NCBI RefSeq assembly: GCF_014805625.2
Contig: NW_023998414.1
Span: 37,805,316-37,869,315, forward strand
DNA length: 64,000 nucleotides
Direction of reading: 5' to 3'
Source: Glossina fuscipes
Taxonomy: Eukaryota > Arthropoda > Insecta > Diptera > Glossinidae
Program-made: the position numbers and the translations under genes
The notes under the pieces: model-generated
The model's database searches: none
The model's input: the letters and a program-made list of their open reading frames with translations, nothing else
Told to the model about the DNA's origin: nothing
Part shown: positions 23,607 to 35,429 of the stretch, one piece after another
Layout of the letters: each line of letters starts with the position of its first letter
Position numbering within the stretch: the stretch's first letter is position 1

Positions 23607-25647
23607 CTCTTTCTCTCTTTCTCTCTCTCTCTTTCTCTGTCTTAGGTGAGGATCCCCACATTGTCATTTTATTTAGTGATAGTCTTGCAAATTCACTTGT
23701 AAAGTAGGGCTTGGTTTTGTAAGGAACGGTCTGATGGCGTATATTGGAAGACTGTATCTAATTTTTAGGTGTTTAGCTAATTCCTAGTCAAAAATGCAAA
23801 TTTTTCGGAAGGTATTCATTCTCCTACTCTAAACGCGGGCAAATGTAAGACCATGAACCATGAACTCACTTTTGAAAAAATGCACTTCTAAGCGATACAC
23901 AGCATAGAACGTATTGTTGCATAACGAAAGGATTAAAAAATATTATCGGCTCCCGCAGTAGCATTTTCCATTCTGAATAATAGAAAACAACCCCGGTTCC
24001 CACCTTTTGGATCATTTGATTTGCAAAAGTTCTGCCGTGATTATATATATATTTCGGATCTCTCTGCTTTCAAGTCAAACAAAATCACTAATCCCTGAAC
24101 TTTCATGTACAAGGATCATCAAACTGATTGGAAACTGCAATCAGCTATGTGAACTGAAACCAGCTCAATATCGACTTTACCAAGAATATATATATATATA
24201 TATGTATATATATTTATATACATATCTATTTGTATAGATTTACGAACGAGTCAACGTTATAACGAAATCAGTATGTTATCGGTTAGCCCTGATGAATATA
24301 AAAATCCTTTTGAAAGTAGTGAACACATACGAAAGCATAGCATTCTGAATAGGTGGATAGTTTAAAATTAAAACGATAAAAATGAATGACCAAATGGTAA
24401 TGTGTTTAATATCTGAATGAAATTGTTAAATAGAAGAAAGAAAATAAACAAATAAACAAACACTTTGGAATTTCGACCATTGCAATAAAGACAGAAGCCA
24501 AACACAAACAAACAAACGTATAACATACAAAAACAACAACAACAGCAACAACAAAAGAAAATAAATAAATAAAAGAAAACAAACAATCAATTGAGTCCCA
24601 AAAATTGATTGTTCAATAAAATGATTTTCTTTAACCAATTTCGTTTAATTTCCTTCTTTTATTTTTTTATTTATTTTTTTATTTATTTTTTTTTTTTCTT
24701 TTTTTTTCCTTTTTGTTTCTCTCCTTTGTACTGTTTTTTCACTATGGGGTTTTATATTATTAACCATAGAAAGGAACGAGAGGTGTGCTAATCTTCTCAT
24801 TACATTTGCAACATCCAAGAATGTACGTACATCAGACTCGCATCGTCTACGATCTACCAAATATTCTGAATGTTAAAGACGTGACGGCTAGTCTTTTCTC
24901 TTTGTCTGTTATTTTTCAATTGATACAAGTGAAGATCACAACTTTATAGACTTTAAGCTCACATATATATATATATATATATATATATGAGAATGCTTTC
25001 TGTAACAATCGTACATAACGGTGCGCATTATGCATATGTGTGTGCAATATGTTGCATCAAACGAGGGTTATTCAAGATTCGTTTCAAAGCCAATAATATT
25101 ATTTTCGTGTTTTTTTTTTTTTAAATAAATTCAAATTCTTTCACTTTACGTACATGATTTCGTTCAATAAAGACGCATCCGTGATTTGGTGAAAAAGAAA
25201 AATTCAAATCAAAAACTCTTTCAGGCATTCAGGGATACGTTTAAATAAAACATAAGCAAAACAAAAAAAACAAAAAAATTCTGAAACAAAACTTAATTTA
25301 TTTCTTGATCGAGTACACAGGTACATGAGATGAAATGTGTGAAAAATTGCGGTCAGGTGCTGTTGCATTTGATCGTAAACATGTTACTTATGTATTCTTA
25401 GATGATTTATCGGTTGAAATGTTCGATTTGATTATGTTGAAGGACAGACAGCATTTTCGATCAGACCGATCATCGGTTGGTGCATTACATTAACATCGCC
25501 CATTGTCGGTTTAACTGTTTCACAGGCTGAATAGCTTCGCATTCACGATAGCGCTTTCTAACACTATCCAGTGCCTCACATAAGAGTCTCTCGTCTCCTC
25601 ACTCTTCTAGGACAACCATCGCAAAAAAATACTTTTCGTTTTTTTAG
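23333..25647. other. Non-coding stretch, microsatellite-rich
   Basis: No gene. A pyrimidine (CT/CTTT)n block lies at 23564-23640 and (AT)n runs at about 24187-24205 and 24962-24988. A- or T-rich low-complexity sequence lies at 24430-24720. A degraded repeat-end motif 'gcagctatagctaag' sits near 23380. The part 24300-25500 is poor in recognisable transposon debris. Confidence 0.5.
23564..23640. repeat. (CT)n/(CTTT)n polypyrimidine microsatellite
   Basis: Seventy-odd bases of pure C and T, starting as (CT)n and passing into mixed CTTT/CTCTTT units. Similar blocks occur at 42977-43009, 47519-47760 and 62581-62653. Confidence 0.95.
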
Positions 25648-26256
25648 CCATTGAGAAGTGAAGCAGAAAATTATCAAGAGAGAAGCATGCAACACTTCAT
25701 AAATTCAGTTATGATTACAGACAATGACACAGATTTTCCATTGAGAAGGTTCGATGTTCATTTACGCAGCCGATCTAATCTCAATGGGTGCGTAAATGAT
25801 AACGCAGAAGAGGGGAACGAGGCAGCTTTCCAGGGTAATCAAACTCCGTAAGAGTGGCTGGTAACAATAACGAATGGAGTTATAAAAAACGCGTAATCTG
25901 GAGAGATATCTGCAAAAAGACATTTTCCACTTTATGGGATAAGTACTTCAAGACAAATATTTCTACCAATGAGTTCAAAGCTTGTCGATATTACATTTTG
26001 CGCGATAATCCCGTTCATTGGTTGGGCTTACGCTTGTCTACCGGTTTTGGATGATCTTAGTGAAAGACAACTAGAGAATGTGGCCAAATCCCCTTATGTC
26101 CTAGATATGTTTATTGTGTCTGTTATAATTACTAAATATGAGTTTTACTTACAGAACAGACGCCTGTTATGGAGATGGACTTGTTTCCGAATTTTTCCGA
26201 ATATGATCCTATCTACAACTTTTATTTACCTTATTGTTTATTTACTTCTTCATTGA
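25648..26256 (+). pseudogene. Unrecognised exon-like or broken coding stretch
   Basis: A polypyrimidine-plus-AG acceptor-like sequence (tttttttag, ending 25647) opens a frame of 67 codons with ordinary amino acid composition and no low complexity (acidic end NDNAEEGNEAAFQGN). It ends at CCGTAAGAG, which also looks like a splice donor at 25848. A second frame (25852-26054) and a third (25969-26256) follow closely. The third has two hydrophobic segments, about residues 7-25 and 77-95, and is in the same frame as the first. This could be a frameshifted gene, transposon or pseudogene. A weak likeness of WDKYF...CRYYILRDNP to the C-terminal region of insect fatty acyl-CoA reductases was considered but is not sufficient. 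No function is claimed. Confidence 0.2.
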
Positions 26257-26419
26257 ACTGAATTATTAGGTATTAAAGATGCGGTCCCAGTATAACGAGT
26301 AAAAAATTCCATAAAATGAAGAGCATTAACTGCTTTTAGTTTCAGACCGAAGGACGAAAAGTTGTATTGCTTCTACCAAAACCTTTGCACCGCGCAGAAG
26401 GAAGCTTCAGAGATCGTAC

Positions 26420-27140
26420 AAAATATATGCATTCTTGATCAGCATCAAATTCCGAATTGATTTAAGCACGTACATCAATCCGTTCGCGCAATATTTGTTG
26501 CAAACATTCTTTTGCCCACGAAAATCTACTTCAATTCTGGCAGGGACATTGAAAATTCTTACGCGCAGTTTGACATTAAAGATGGGCAAAATCGGCCGAA
26601 ATACACGCCTATAGTATCCGCGTAAACTGAAAACACTTCCGTTTTTACAAAATTTGTTTTTTTGCGCATTGCTCGTCAGCAAATAAATCTAAAAAATATT
26701 TAAACATATATCTATAGGCGATGCCGTAGTACTTGTACAAAAATGCCGAAAATTGACCACGCCTACCCAATAACGTGCTATATCACAATGTAACTCTTTT
26801 CAATGCCTTTAAAACGCGCAGAAGCAAACTTCAAAGCTCCCATAATGTGTAAAAATTCTTGGCCAGTTTTAAATTCACAATGCGTGTCTGTCTATTCGTT
26901 TGTTCATCTATCTGTCTGCCCAACTGTGCAGTGGTAAATTTGCAAAAGTATTTGCAAATCGGTCAAAGGACCCGCTTACCTCAATGCCCTCACGCCTATG
27001 CAACAAAAACTCGGAACATCTTTGCTTTCTATATTTCTTAGTTGCTACCCATAAATTACAACACATACGCTCCATAAACCTTGACTTTTATTGCGAAAAC
27101 AGAAAAAATCCCATCTCCCGATATTGTAAAGTATAACAAC
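26420..27140 (-). repeat. Dispersed repeat family 1, two head-to-tail units
   Basis: Unit A (26420-26790): 'atgcattcttgatcagcatcaaattccgaattgatttaagcacg', 'ccacgcctacccaataacg'. Unit B (26800-27140): 'aaacgcgcagaagcaaacttcaaagctcccataatgtg', 'attcttggccagttttaaattca', 'gtctgcccaactgtgcag', 'aaaggacccgcttacctcaatgcc'. The two units carry the same landmark order, so the copy is a dimer. Confidence 0.75.
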
Positions 27141-28019
27141 CTGATTCTGGGAAGTTCGATTCGAGTAGATTGTAATGCAAATGTTTTCAATTCTGTTCGA
27201 CGATGATGAATGCTAAGCTAAACCTTTTGTCGACGATGTCATAATTATTTTATATGGAATAGTATGCAATTTTGCTTTGATTGTGCATTCCACTGCCACT
27301 GCCAGGTAAGCCAGACGATCCAGATAGCGTACGTATATTTTACGTGTTAATATATATGAAAAAGATTTGTTCTTTTATTTGTCATTTTTTTTCAAGCATT
27401 AGTCATCAAATTATTTTCAGGTTAATCCGCTTCATCTCAGGCACCTGGACTATTCGCATATTAGCAGTATTTTTGGGAAAAAAAAAGAAGAGAAAATCAC
27501 CAACGTTTTATGTCTCAACATTCGTGTTTTAATATCTCTTTTATATTAATCTGAAGAAATTTTCTATACATGATTTATGACGTAATTTTCGCATAATAGC
27601 AAAATAATCAAAAGGTTAAAAAGTTGTTGCCAAACTTATAAAAATCTGTTACACAAATACTAATCATAATTAGAGAGCGAATGTCACATAATTTACTTAC
27701 ATAAAAATTTTCCTACATTTTATTTCAATGCAATTTATTTAATGGCACACAATTAATGAACGGTAACTAGAACGATAACGATGCAAGTTATGACCAAATC
27801 TACGGTTAGTTTTCGAAAGGAAATGAAAAAAAAAAAAAAAAAGCAAAGAAAAAACAAAGAAAAAAAAGCCATTGATTTGAAGGAAAAAATGTGTATTTTA
27901 ATCAATAATTTTGAACTTATTTCTGGGATATGGAAACAAATAAAACTGCGGCTACGACGCATCATTACATACCCTGCACCGCCCTAGAGTTATTCAAATA
28001 ATGATTCCTTAAGAAAAGG
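27141..28019. other. Non-coding stretch
   Basis: No gene. There is an A tract at 27826-27842 and A/T-rich sequence otherwise. Nothing further is recognised. Confidence 0.45.
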
Positions 28020-28310
28020 CTTTAAAGGGAGAGTGAGCGAAAAGCTGGTCCAATCTGAACCATTTTCAATAGCATTCGTCGTTAGGCCGAAATGCGTTAA
28101 TGTTACCAGATTTCATGAAAATATTTTTAAAAAATTGCTGCCTGTAAAAGAACAAAAATGGGCAGACGGACAGATGGACAAACATGCTAAGATCGATTCA
28201 AAAAACGATTATGAAACTAATTCGGGTTCGGTCGGCATAAAAAGAGATGAGTCTGTCGCAAGTCTTTCTAAGTATTTCATACATACGCACAAAGTGTAGG
28301 ATATAAAGAC
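28020..28310 (+). repeat. Dispersed repeat family 2, copy
   Basis: In order: 'aaaagctggtccaatctgaaccattttcaatagcattcgtcg', 'ttaccagatttcatgaaaatattt', 'gggcagacggacagatggacaaacatgctaagatcgattc', 'cataaaaagagatgag', 'catacatacgcacaaagtgtaggata'. It is complete in order, though the middle is shortened. Confidence 0.75.
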
Positions 28311-28392
28311 TAAAGCAATTTTTTTATTGTTATTCTCGTTTTGATGTATTAGTAATTTTCATTCATTGGGTTTTGTAGCAGCTCGCAACTAC

Positions 28393-28425
<33 letters not shown>

Positions 28426-30429
28426 TGCAGACATACAAACACAGTCACACACGGTCAGGCAGAAGACATCGCATCAAAGTGCAACCCTTTAATTTTTTTC
28501 AATAGTAACCCTTTAATTTTTTTTTTTTTATCCAAAATTTGTTAAGCGAAACACAATATTGACCTGACATATGAAAAATAATAACTCGTCAGATTTATAA
28601 AATTTATTTCATTTCGCTTAATAATACATACTATAGCAAAAAAACAAAAAAAAAAAACAAAACAAAACAATCATTTTTGTTTTTTACAATTGTGCTTTTT
28701 TATAGTCCCTAGACATCTAAGATGTACTCTAGTAACGACCCAAAGTCTGCCTCAATTTGCACATGCTTTAGTGTAATTGTTGTCAAATGTTCATTATGGT
28801 TGGACTTTTTTCATAATTTTCCCAGTAAAAAGGGAAATTTATGTAGTCATAAAAATATTTTTCTTTTTATGTTATACGTATCGAGATAAGCGGCAGAGGC
28901 GGGGGTAGTCATGCTTTTTGCTCGTTTTGTTTTTTTTTTTTTTTTTGTTATATATTTCTTTTATGGTTAAAGGGTTTAATATATGTAATTTTGATTTAAT
29001 GGCGAAACGAACGTCTTTCGAGTAAATTAATATCAGTGATACATAAATTTAATCATATTTCGGATACATCGATATTTGCAAAATATTTTGACATTTGTTG
29101 AACGCATTTTAAAGTTGAAGGAAATTTTCAAATTTAAACGACTTCCGGTTTAGACGTGGACGTAGATACGCTACAAGTATGTATAGCGAAGACACCATCG
29201 CTGATGAAAATGCAATCATTTCAAGGTAGAGAACACATTATGTATATATAATAATTAATATAATATCTATATAGCTTTCAGGTACATATATGAGATTATT
29301 TTTTGATCTCATTTCAACTCAAATTTGTTCGAACAAACAAATTTGGAGAGAAATTATTTTAAAAAAAAAAAAAATTAATTTGCAATTTTTCTCCATTTTT
29401 TGCTCAGAAAGCGCTTGCGCCGTGGAAGAAGAATAGGATTTATCTAAAGAATCGAGGTCTGGTAAATAGGACAGAAATGTTAACACCTTCGTTTCTATTG
29501 TTTTTATTAGGGGTTGAAAAATTTTCCATTTTCCTTGTCGTCGTCATTCATTCTTGAATAGTTAAAGCATCATTTAAAATGAACATTTATTGCCACCCAT
29601 TCCCATCACCCATCAGGTGTCCGTATTAACGCTTCTCTTATATTGCAAATTTCTTTTCCATTCTATTGGGCCAGAATTATGGTTAATATGTAATTGTGTT
29701 TTAAAGAATTTGGAATAAAAGCGCACTTCTTACATAGGTTGAATACGTTGGGTAACGCGCAAACCGCAGAGAATTTAGCGCTGGACTCAATCGGTCACTG
29801 TTCAATGCATATTCGTGTGAGAGGGCTTTCATGATGAGCTTATGATGATAAGCAAAAAATTGATCCACTCGTGGATAGCCTGGGAAGACCATTTCGTCTT
29901 TTGCCACGCAATTCGAAGGCGGACTCTGAAAAGTTGTAGATGGCAAGGAACACTGCTATGAATAGAACATCTCATGCAATTTTTTCATAGAACTCTCCAC
30001 CGTCTACACATCCATACCATATAGTGTAAGCTAAGTTGGAATCTTTGATTCCATCCCATAACTACTCCCTAAAATATAAACTATCATATAATTCTGGGAT
30101 ACTTAGTAGTCTTTTATGTATAGAACATTTACTTATTAATATAGTTTTCTATTTAAAATGATTTCAAGTTTTTGGCGTTGACAGCTTGCAGGAGTGATCA
30201 AAGAAAAAAGATTATTAATGCAGAAAGCGTGACAATAATTCCGATCGGAACTGCTTTCTAATAAATATAAGGCAACAGCTATCAACTGCTTTTTCTAAGT
30301 TATTGAGGGAAGTATTCCCAGTATTTGCTTTATTTCAATCTCTCTGTCATAATCGGCATAATTTTGAGCACATTATGTAGATCTTCAAATGATAATTCCC
30401 GGGACTGAAAAAAAAAATTCCACTTTGTT
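28311..30429. other. Non-coding stretch; one unassigned minus-strand frame
   Basis: It holds an (AC)n run at about 28400-28425, T tracts near 28515 and 28930, and A tracts near 28640 and 29362. A minus-strand frame at 29946-29701 has non-repetitive composition. Ten residues (RVDQFFAYHH) resemble the RVDEFLEWQH motif of theta-class glutathione transferases, but the flanks do not. Being about 600 bp downstream of the mariner relic at 30.43-30.84 kb, it could also be unrecognisable transposase. No call is made. Confidence 0.4.
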
Positions 30430-30840
30430 TCTGTCAGCAAAATTCAACTTTATTCATTGGCTTTGTCTCGTTCGAAAGTGACGTGAATTAGTCCAAGGAT
30501 TGCTCTATCTTTCGAATTTCAATTCGCGCAACTTTCCCACTGCAGCGAACAACTTATGATGTGTGTCTTCCGCAATGAGGTATCTACTTGCAAAAGTAGC
30601 GAACGCACTGCATTTTCATATATTTACGATATCAGTTATCTCTTCCAACCGCATTTCTCGGTTATTGAGAATAATTTTCATTATTCGTGAATGCTTTCTA
30701 CTGGAACTACCTCTTTTAGACGTCCACATTTTTCGAGCATCGTCAATGTTCGTACTATCACCATCAAATCAATCCTCTCAACAGAGAAGCATAACAATGA
30801 CATTTTTTAAGTCAATGGTTAGCTTGAACGGTACTTTTTA
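30430..30840 (-). pseudogene. Mariner transposase relic, N-terminal helix-turn-helix part
   Basis: Read on the minus strand, 30750-30620 gives IDDARKMWTSKRGSSS, then RIMKIILNNREMRLEEITD, then IVNI and a stop. This lines up with the mariner DNA-binding region: an acidic VEDDxRxGRPS linker, then I..V..II..NRR.T..EIA..xxI, the second helix-turn-helix. After the stop the frame continues for some 40 codons (LIAEDTHHKLF, GKLRELKFER) where the family has its WVPxxL linker, but this part is weak. Catalytic domain and inverted repeats are not seen. Confidence 0.55.
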
Positions 30841-31120
30841 ACCCAATAGAAAGCAATGTTGAATCAACACTTGAAATTTTCATTTTCCATTGTTTTGAAA
30901 GCAGTGACAATAGCGTCACTAAAGCCGCTCTATGTTATAGAAGAGACAAGTAAGAGCATTGTAGTCAAGGGCGAGGCTGAAAATGGGACACTGTACACCG
31001 CCTTATCTAGCACAGTTATGCACTCGTTTTGGTCGTAATACACCAAAAACTACAAATTCTTTTTAAGCAAAGGCATATGTCTCGTAAAAGTGGGGGATGT
31101 TCAAAACATTGCACATGGCG

Positions 31121-31790
31121 TGATCCAAATTTAGCAAACTTTATTTACTTTCCAAGCATTTTATTATTTTTCAGTTCCCGTCACAAAAAACTACAAATTA
31201 GTCTTACTCTCCATGTAGGGGCTTGCTTTTCATGATAACCCCTATATATGTGTTCGAGTTTAAAAAATAAACTTATTTGGTCCAAATTTCCTTTCGTTAA
31301 TTTTTTTGCCAAATTAAATCAAAAAATATTAAAAATTAAGACTTTTCCTGCAGGACTTGCTACTCATGAGAAATCTGATATAGACTGGGGTCCATTAAAT
31401 AGACCCATGTCCTAAATTCCTACTATGAGCCCGAAGAACTTCCTACTCATGACAAATCTGATATGGAGTGGGGCCTATCAACTAGACCCATGTGATTCAA
31501 ATTTGATCCACTGAATTTTGATGTCAAATTACTATGATGAACAGATTTTCATCATAAAACATTAAAAATTAGACCGTTTTGGCATATAAAGGTTTACATT
31601 TCCTGAGAACCCTTATACGCGTTCGCATTTAAAAAATAGGCCGGCGGAATCCAAATTCGGTAAACTTGATTGCATTGTCAATCTACTATGATGAATCAAG
31701 TTTTACCACAGAATATTGAATATTACATCTTTTTCGGATATAGAGATTCGGTTTTTGTACGAACGGTTTTATGAGAGGTGGTTCAAAAAG
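31121..31790 (+). repeat. Tandem array, period about 157 bp, joined to a family 2 copy
   Basis: The landmark 'tccaaattt/tccaaattc' recurs at about 31125, 31281, 31494 and 31650. Each is followed by an 'aatctactatgatgaatc' / 'catcataaaa(c/t)attaaaaatta' block and an 'aggcttactttccatgagaacccttatatg' block. Intervals are near 156-157 bp, except one enlarged by a second duplication: an 85-bp-spaced pair 'acttgctactcatgagaaatc' / 'acttcctactcatgacaaatc' at 31353 and 31437. The array runs directly into a family 2 body at about 31790. The same module stands before the family 2 copy at 51.0 kb. Confidence 0.7.
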
Positions 31791-32200
31791 TTGCCCCAAT
31801 CGAACCAAATTTTTCATACCAATTTAGAATGTGAAACTGCTCTTACTTAGCGACGTTTGCCGAGATTTTTTAAAATGCGAATTTTTTTGAAAATTGAAAA
31901 ATCATTATAATCGTGGAGTGGCCGAAAAAGTGGACAAGTGCATCATTTTCAACGGTCTTCGCACTTGACTCAATGCACGTCAATGTACCAAATTTCGGTA
32001 AAATAGTTAAGGAATTACGACCTGTAGCGTGCACCTGCACGCATGAACAGCCATTAGACGCACGGACGGACAGGCAAGTTTAAATCGATTCAGAATCATA
32101 TTCTGAATCAAAATTCGAAAAGGTAAGTCCATCTTAAGCCTTTCTGACTGCTACATACGTCCGCCCAAATTTGTTGTATCCTGTTAGCCCTTGGACGTAT
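31791..32200 (+). repeat. Dispersed repeat family 2, copy
   Basis: In order: 'ttcaaaaagttgccccaatcgaacc', 'tcattttcaacggtcttcgcacttgact', 'acgtcaatgtaccaaatttcggtaaaatagtt', 'acgcacggacggacaggcaagtttaaatcgattc', 'aggtaagtccatcttaagcctttctgactgctacatacgtccgcccaaatttg'. The 'ataccctg' type end is replaced by 'gtatcctgtt'. Confidence 0.7.
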
Positions 32201-34319
32201 TGATTGATGGGCTGTTTTTCGCTTCCTCAAGTTTATGATATTTTATTTATTCCCATGAATAGGATTTTTGCTGGAATCTTTAGCGTACACTTCTAGATTT
32301 TACAAAGGGAATGAAAAATTATTGCCCACGATGCAAGTGCAAGTGGTGTGTACAGAAATAATAAACAATCAATGTAAAGGTGAAAAAATGCCAAGAAAGG
32401 GGTTAACAACGAGCACCGCGCCTTAGTAAACATGTTCTTTCCCGTTTACAAATGCATACGGGAGGAATTAACTAACGAACAGTGAAATGTTAACTAAATA
32501 TTTGTTAACAACCCAATAGGAAGCAAAATCAAAGGGAGCAAGAGCGTAGACGCGAAAAATACCGTAATGCGTGCATCGTGTTTTATTTCGCAAACAGTTA
32601 TATAAAAAATAAAAACAAAAGAATTCTCAAAAATACGACGGAAACTTTCTCTGCCCCGTTGTACATAATTGCAAATAAACGATTTGTTAATACAAAAAAA
32701 AAAAAAAAAAATAATATACGACAAAAATAACAACAACAATAACAACAAGAAGAAGAAGAAAAGCAACGCCAATTCAATACAACAAACAATTCCTTATTGT
32801 AAATATCAAAACATGAAATCCTGTTCATCCATTTCCACTCACATCGCATGCAAACATGTTTATTTTAGCGCAATCACGTTAAAACAAAATCAAAAAAAAA
32901 AAAAAAAACCCCAAAACCCAAAAACCTACGAAAATTCATATAAAAACAAACCTTAAAAAAAGTACCCCAATAACTCTTTAGAAGAATTTTTAATTTCGAC
33001 ACTTTTTCAATATAAACGTGGAACGTGACTATTGCGGTGTCATAAAATTGAAGAAGACTTGAAGAAATGCTTTGCTCATTTAACGTTACATTCAAATTAA
33101 AAAGAATGAATTGCTTTGTTGTTGTTCAAAATCTTGTCACACTCTCCGCTATTAGGTAACATAAAGTGCTACGAAAATTTGCCTCAACAGTAAACATTAT
33201 GCCCACACTAACGTAATAACTTGCAGCCGCACAACGGTTTAACTTTGAAAAGGAATAACAATAGACAGGTAATACGCTTCCCTAGGTAACATTGAGGGCT
33301 TACGCAGTAAAGACAAACATACGCAACTTATTTACATAATTGCGTTTTTCCTTTTTCAGCCACAGCACCACTCACATACTGCATACCAGTCACTATCGTA
33401 AAACTAAACAAAAGCAAAAAAAAAACAAAAAACATAAAACCTTCAACTTCTAGAGAATCGAAACCGCGTAATATTTTCCTCTGACCAACACCAACACCAT
33501 TGATACCAAGTATATAAAATTTGCCATTTAGTTTGTGTAATGTGCTCTGGATGCTCGTTGTATGGCACTGGAACGAATGGAACAAAATCGAATAAATTAT
33601 GAATTGTCGGCAAATTTTCAGTCGACTTAGCCTTTAGTTTATTATAATCCAATGGGTTTTTTTTTTTTTTTTTTTACCCCTTTATAGTCATGGAATGAAT
33701 CTTTTTCGACTTCAGAAATTCTACAGAAGCTCTTCTGGAGATGGAAAGTGAATTCGAAAAAAAAAAAAAAAACGATATAACACATATATTAAGGTTGATA
33801 GCTTCCAGTACAATAGCAGTAAAAGGGCGTCAACATACGAATCATCTGGAATCAAAACTCACAGTCTACACGGCTAACATTCTCCAATGGATGGAATTCT
33901 TCTGGTTTCACATCAAATATTTTACGTTCATGACAAGCGGCCGTTTCCATTCATTAAGTTAGATATCGGGATTTCACAATGCCATACTTGCATTACGCAA
34001 GTCCACTAAAAACATAGGTCGCGTATAAACATAGGCTTTTGCCCAGAATATCACTCGAAAGATCGTTCAGAAGAACCGAGTAATCAAAATTTATGAGTGT
34101 TCGTGATATTGGATCAAGGATTTAAACATTCATTGCCAAACAATGTTAAGGCACACAAAAAAAGCTATAATGGCTTGACATAAAAAAGTTCTACTTGATG
34201 AATATTCCATCTACGCATTTATAGCGGAATGTAACACGCTTGATCCATTTCGAAGATGGTTGACAAATTCGATTATTGAATTAAAAGTTGATAAGCTACG
34301 GGAACACGAAATTGAAAGT
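32201..34319. other. Non-coding island with A and T tracts
   Basis: No gene. A tracts lie at 32695-32711 and 32892-32908, mixed 'aacaacaataacaacaagaagaagaag' near 32728-32760, and a T tract at 33657-33675. From about 33800 the sequence becomes ordinary AT-rich DNA with no recognised family. Confidence 0.5.
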
Positions 34320-34690
34320 GAAGCATAGAGATATAGATAGGGTAGCATCCAGCTTGAAATGTCTAGCGTTATGTAATCACTCAAAGTCGCTTAAAAAAGT
34401 GATATTATCTCAACCATTTTCAATAGGGTACGTCCTTGGGGTACAGTATATCAGTGTACTAAATTTCATCAAAGTATGTCTAAAATTGAGCATAGAAATA
34501 TAATATGCGGACAGAAATCAGACGGACAGATGGATAGACATGCTTAAGCCGGTTCATAAAGTTATGCTGAAACGATCGTGTATGATAGTAAATCGTGGAT
34601 CTACCTTAAGCCCTTCTAGGTGTTGCACGCATCCGCCCTATTTCAATATAACCTTCGCCGCAAGCAGTGTAGGGTATAATTATATTTATT
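34320..34690 (+). repeat. Dispersed repeat family 2, best preserved copy
   Basis: It holds every family 2 landmark in order: 'tctcaaccattttcaatagggtacgtccttgg', 'cagtgtactaaatttcatcaaagtatgtct', 'cagacggacagatggatagacatgcttaagccggttc', 'tcgtggatctaccttaagcccttctaggtgttgcacgcatccgccc', 'cgccgcaagcagtgtagggtataatta'. Used here as the reference for the family. I see no coding capacity, poly-A tail or clear inverted repeats. Confidence 0.8.
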
Positions 34691-35429
34691 GCATATAGTA
34701 AGTGTTTAAATATTCAAGAAAGCAAAGAAAAGTTCAACAAGACGGACAAAAGGACAGACGAGAAGAAACGAGAAGAGGCGATTATTTTATCAAACTTGCA
34801 AAAGTTACGCAAGCTGGTGCGTGCTACCGTAGGATTAGTTGAAAAAGACTAACGCATACTAATGCATACTGCGATTATATTAAACTTTAGTTCTGTTCTC
34901 AAGCTATATCATCGTAATAAGGAAAGAATTTTGCGTTACATTTATTGTAATTTAAAAGCAGTTTACAGCGTGCAACTGAGCTTCGAACCTCCACACTTGA
35001 TAATGTTTGCTGTTTTTTTTTGTTTTTTTTTTGTTTGGCAGAGTTACGCACTGTAGATGTATCCATGAACATTTTGCCACGTAAAACTTGGCTGTAATGA
35101 CTTTATGTTATTCATCTCCTTATGAATGTTATTTATCTCCTTTCCGCGATTAAGTTCGTATCATCGAATTGTGATGTTTAGATGAGCAAGGACTTCATTT
35201 CCCATATCTTAGAAGATCAAATTATTTCCAGGAACGTGTATTTACAATGCGTCTTCTGATGTTGTCCGCCCAAATGTTGTCGTTCGACTCTCTTCACTCG
35301 ATTGACTTCGCCTTACGGAAATATTCTGCTTATACATATGCTTTTACAAGCAACTTGTTAGAACCTAAGTTCGTCGAGACATTTCGACAACCATCAACGA
35401 AGCATGATTAGGGGGTATATTCATTTTGC
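34691..35429. other. Non-coding stretch with a possible SINE remnant
   Basis: On the minus strand, 35020-34955 contains GTGGAGGTTCGAAGCTCAG followed by TTGCACGCTGTAAACTG. This resembles the B-box half of the SINE-like element at 22.58 kb (...ATCTCAGTGCGCTACAG). The A-box half is not visible. Nothing else is recognised. Confidence 0.35.

Noticed and set aside
29701..29946. Minus-strand frame with RVDQFFAYHH, like a theta glutathione transferase
   Set aside because: Only about ten residues agree. The thioredoxin-like ESxAI region before and the helices after it do not match, and stops lie directly upstream.
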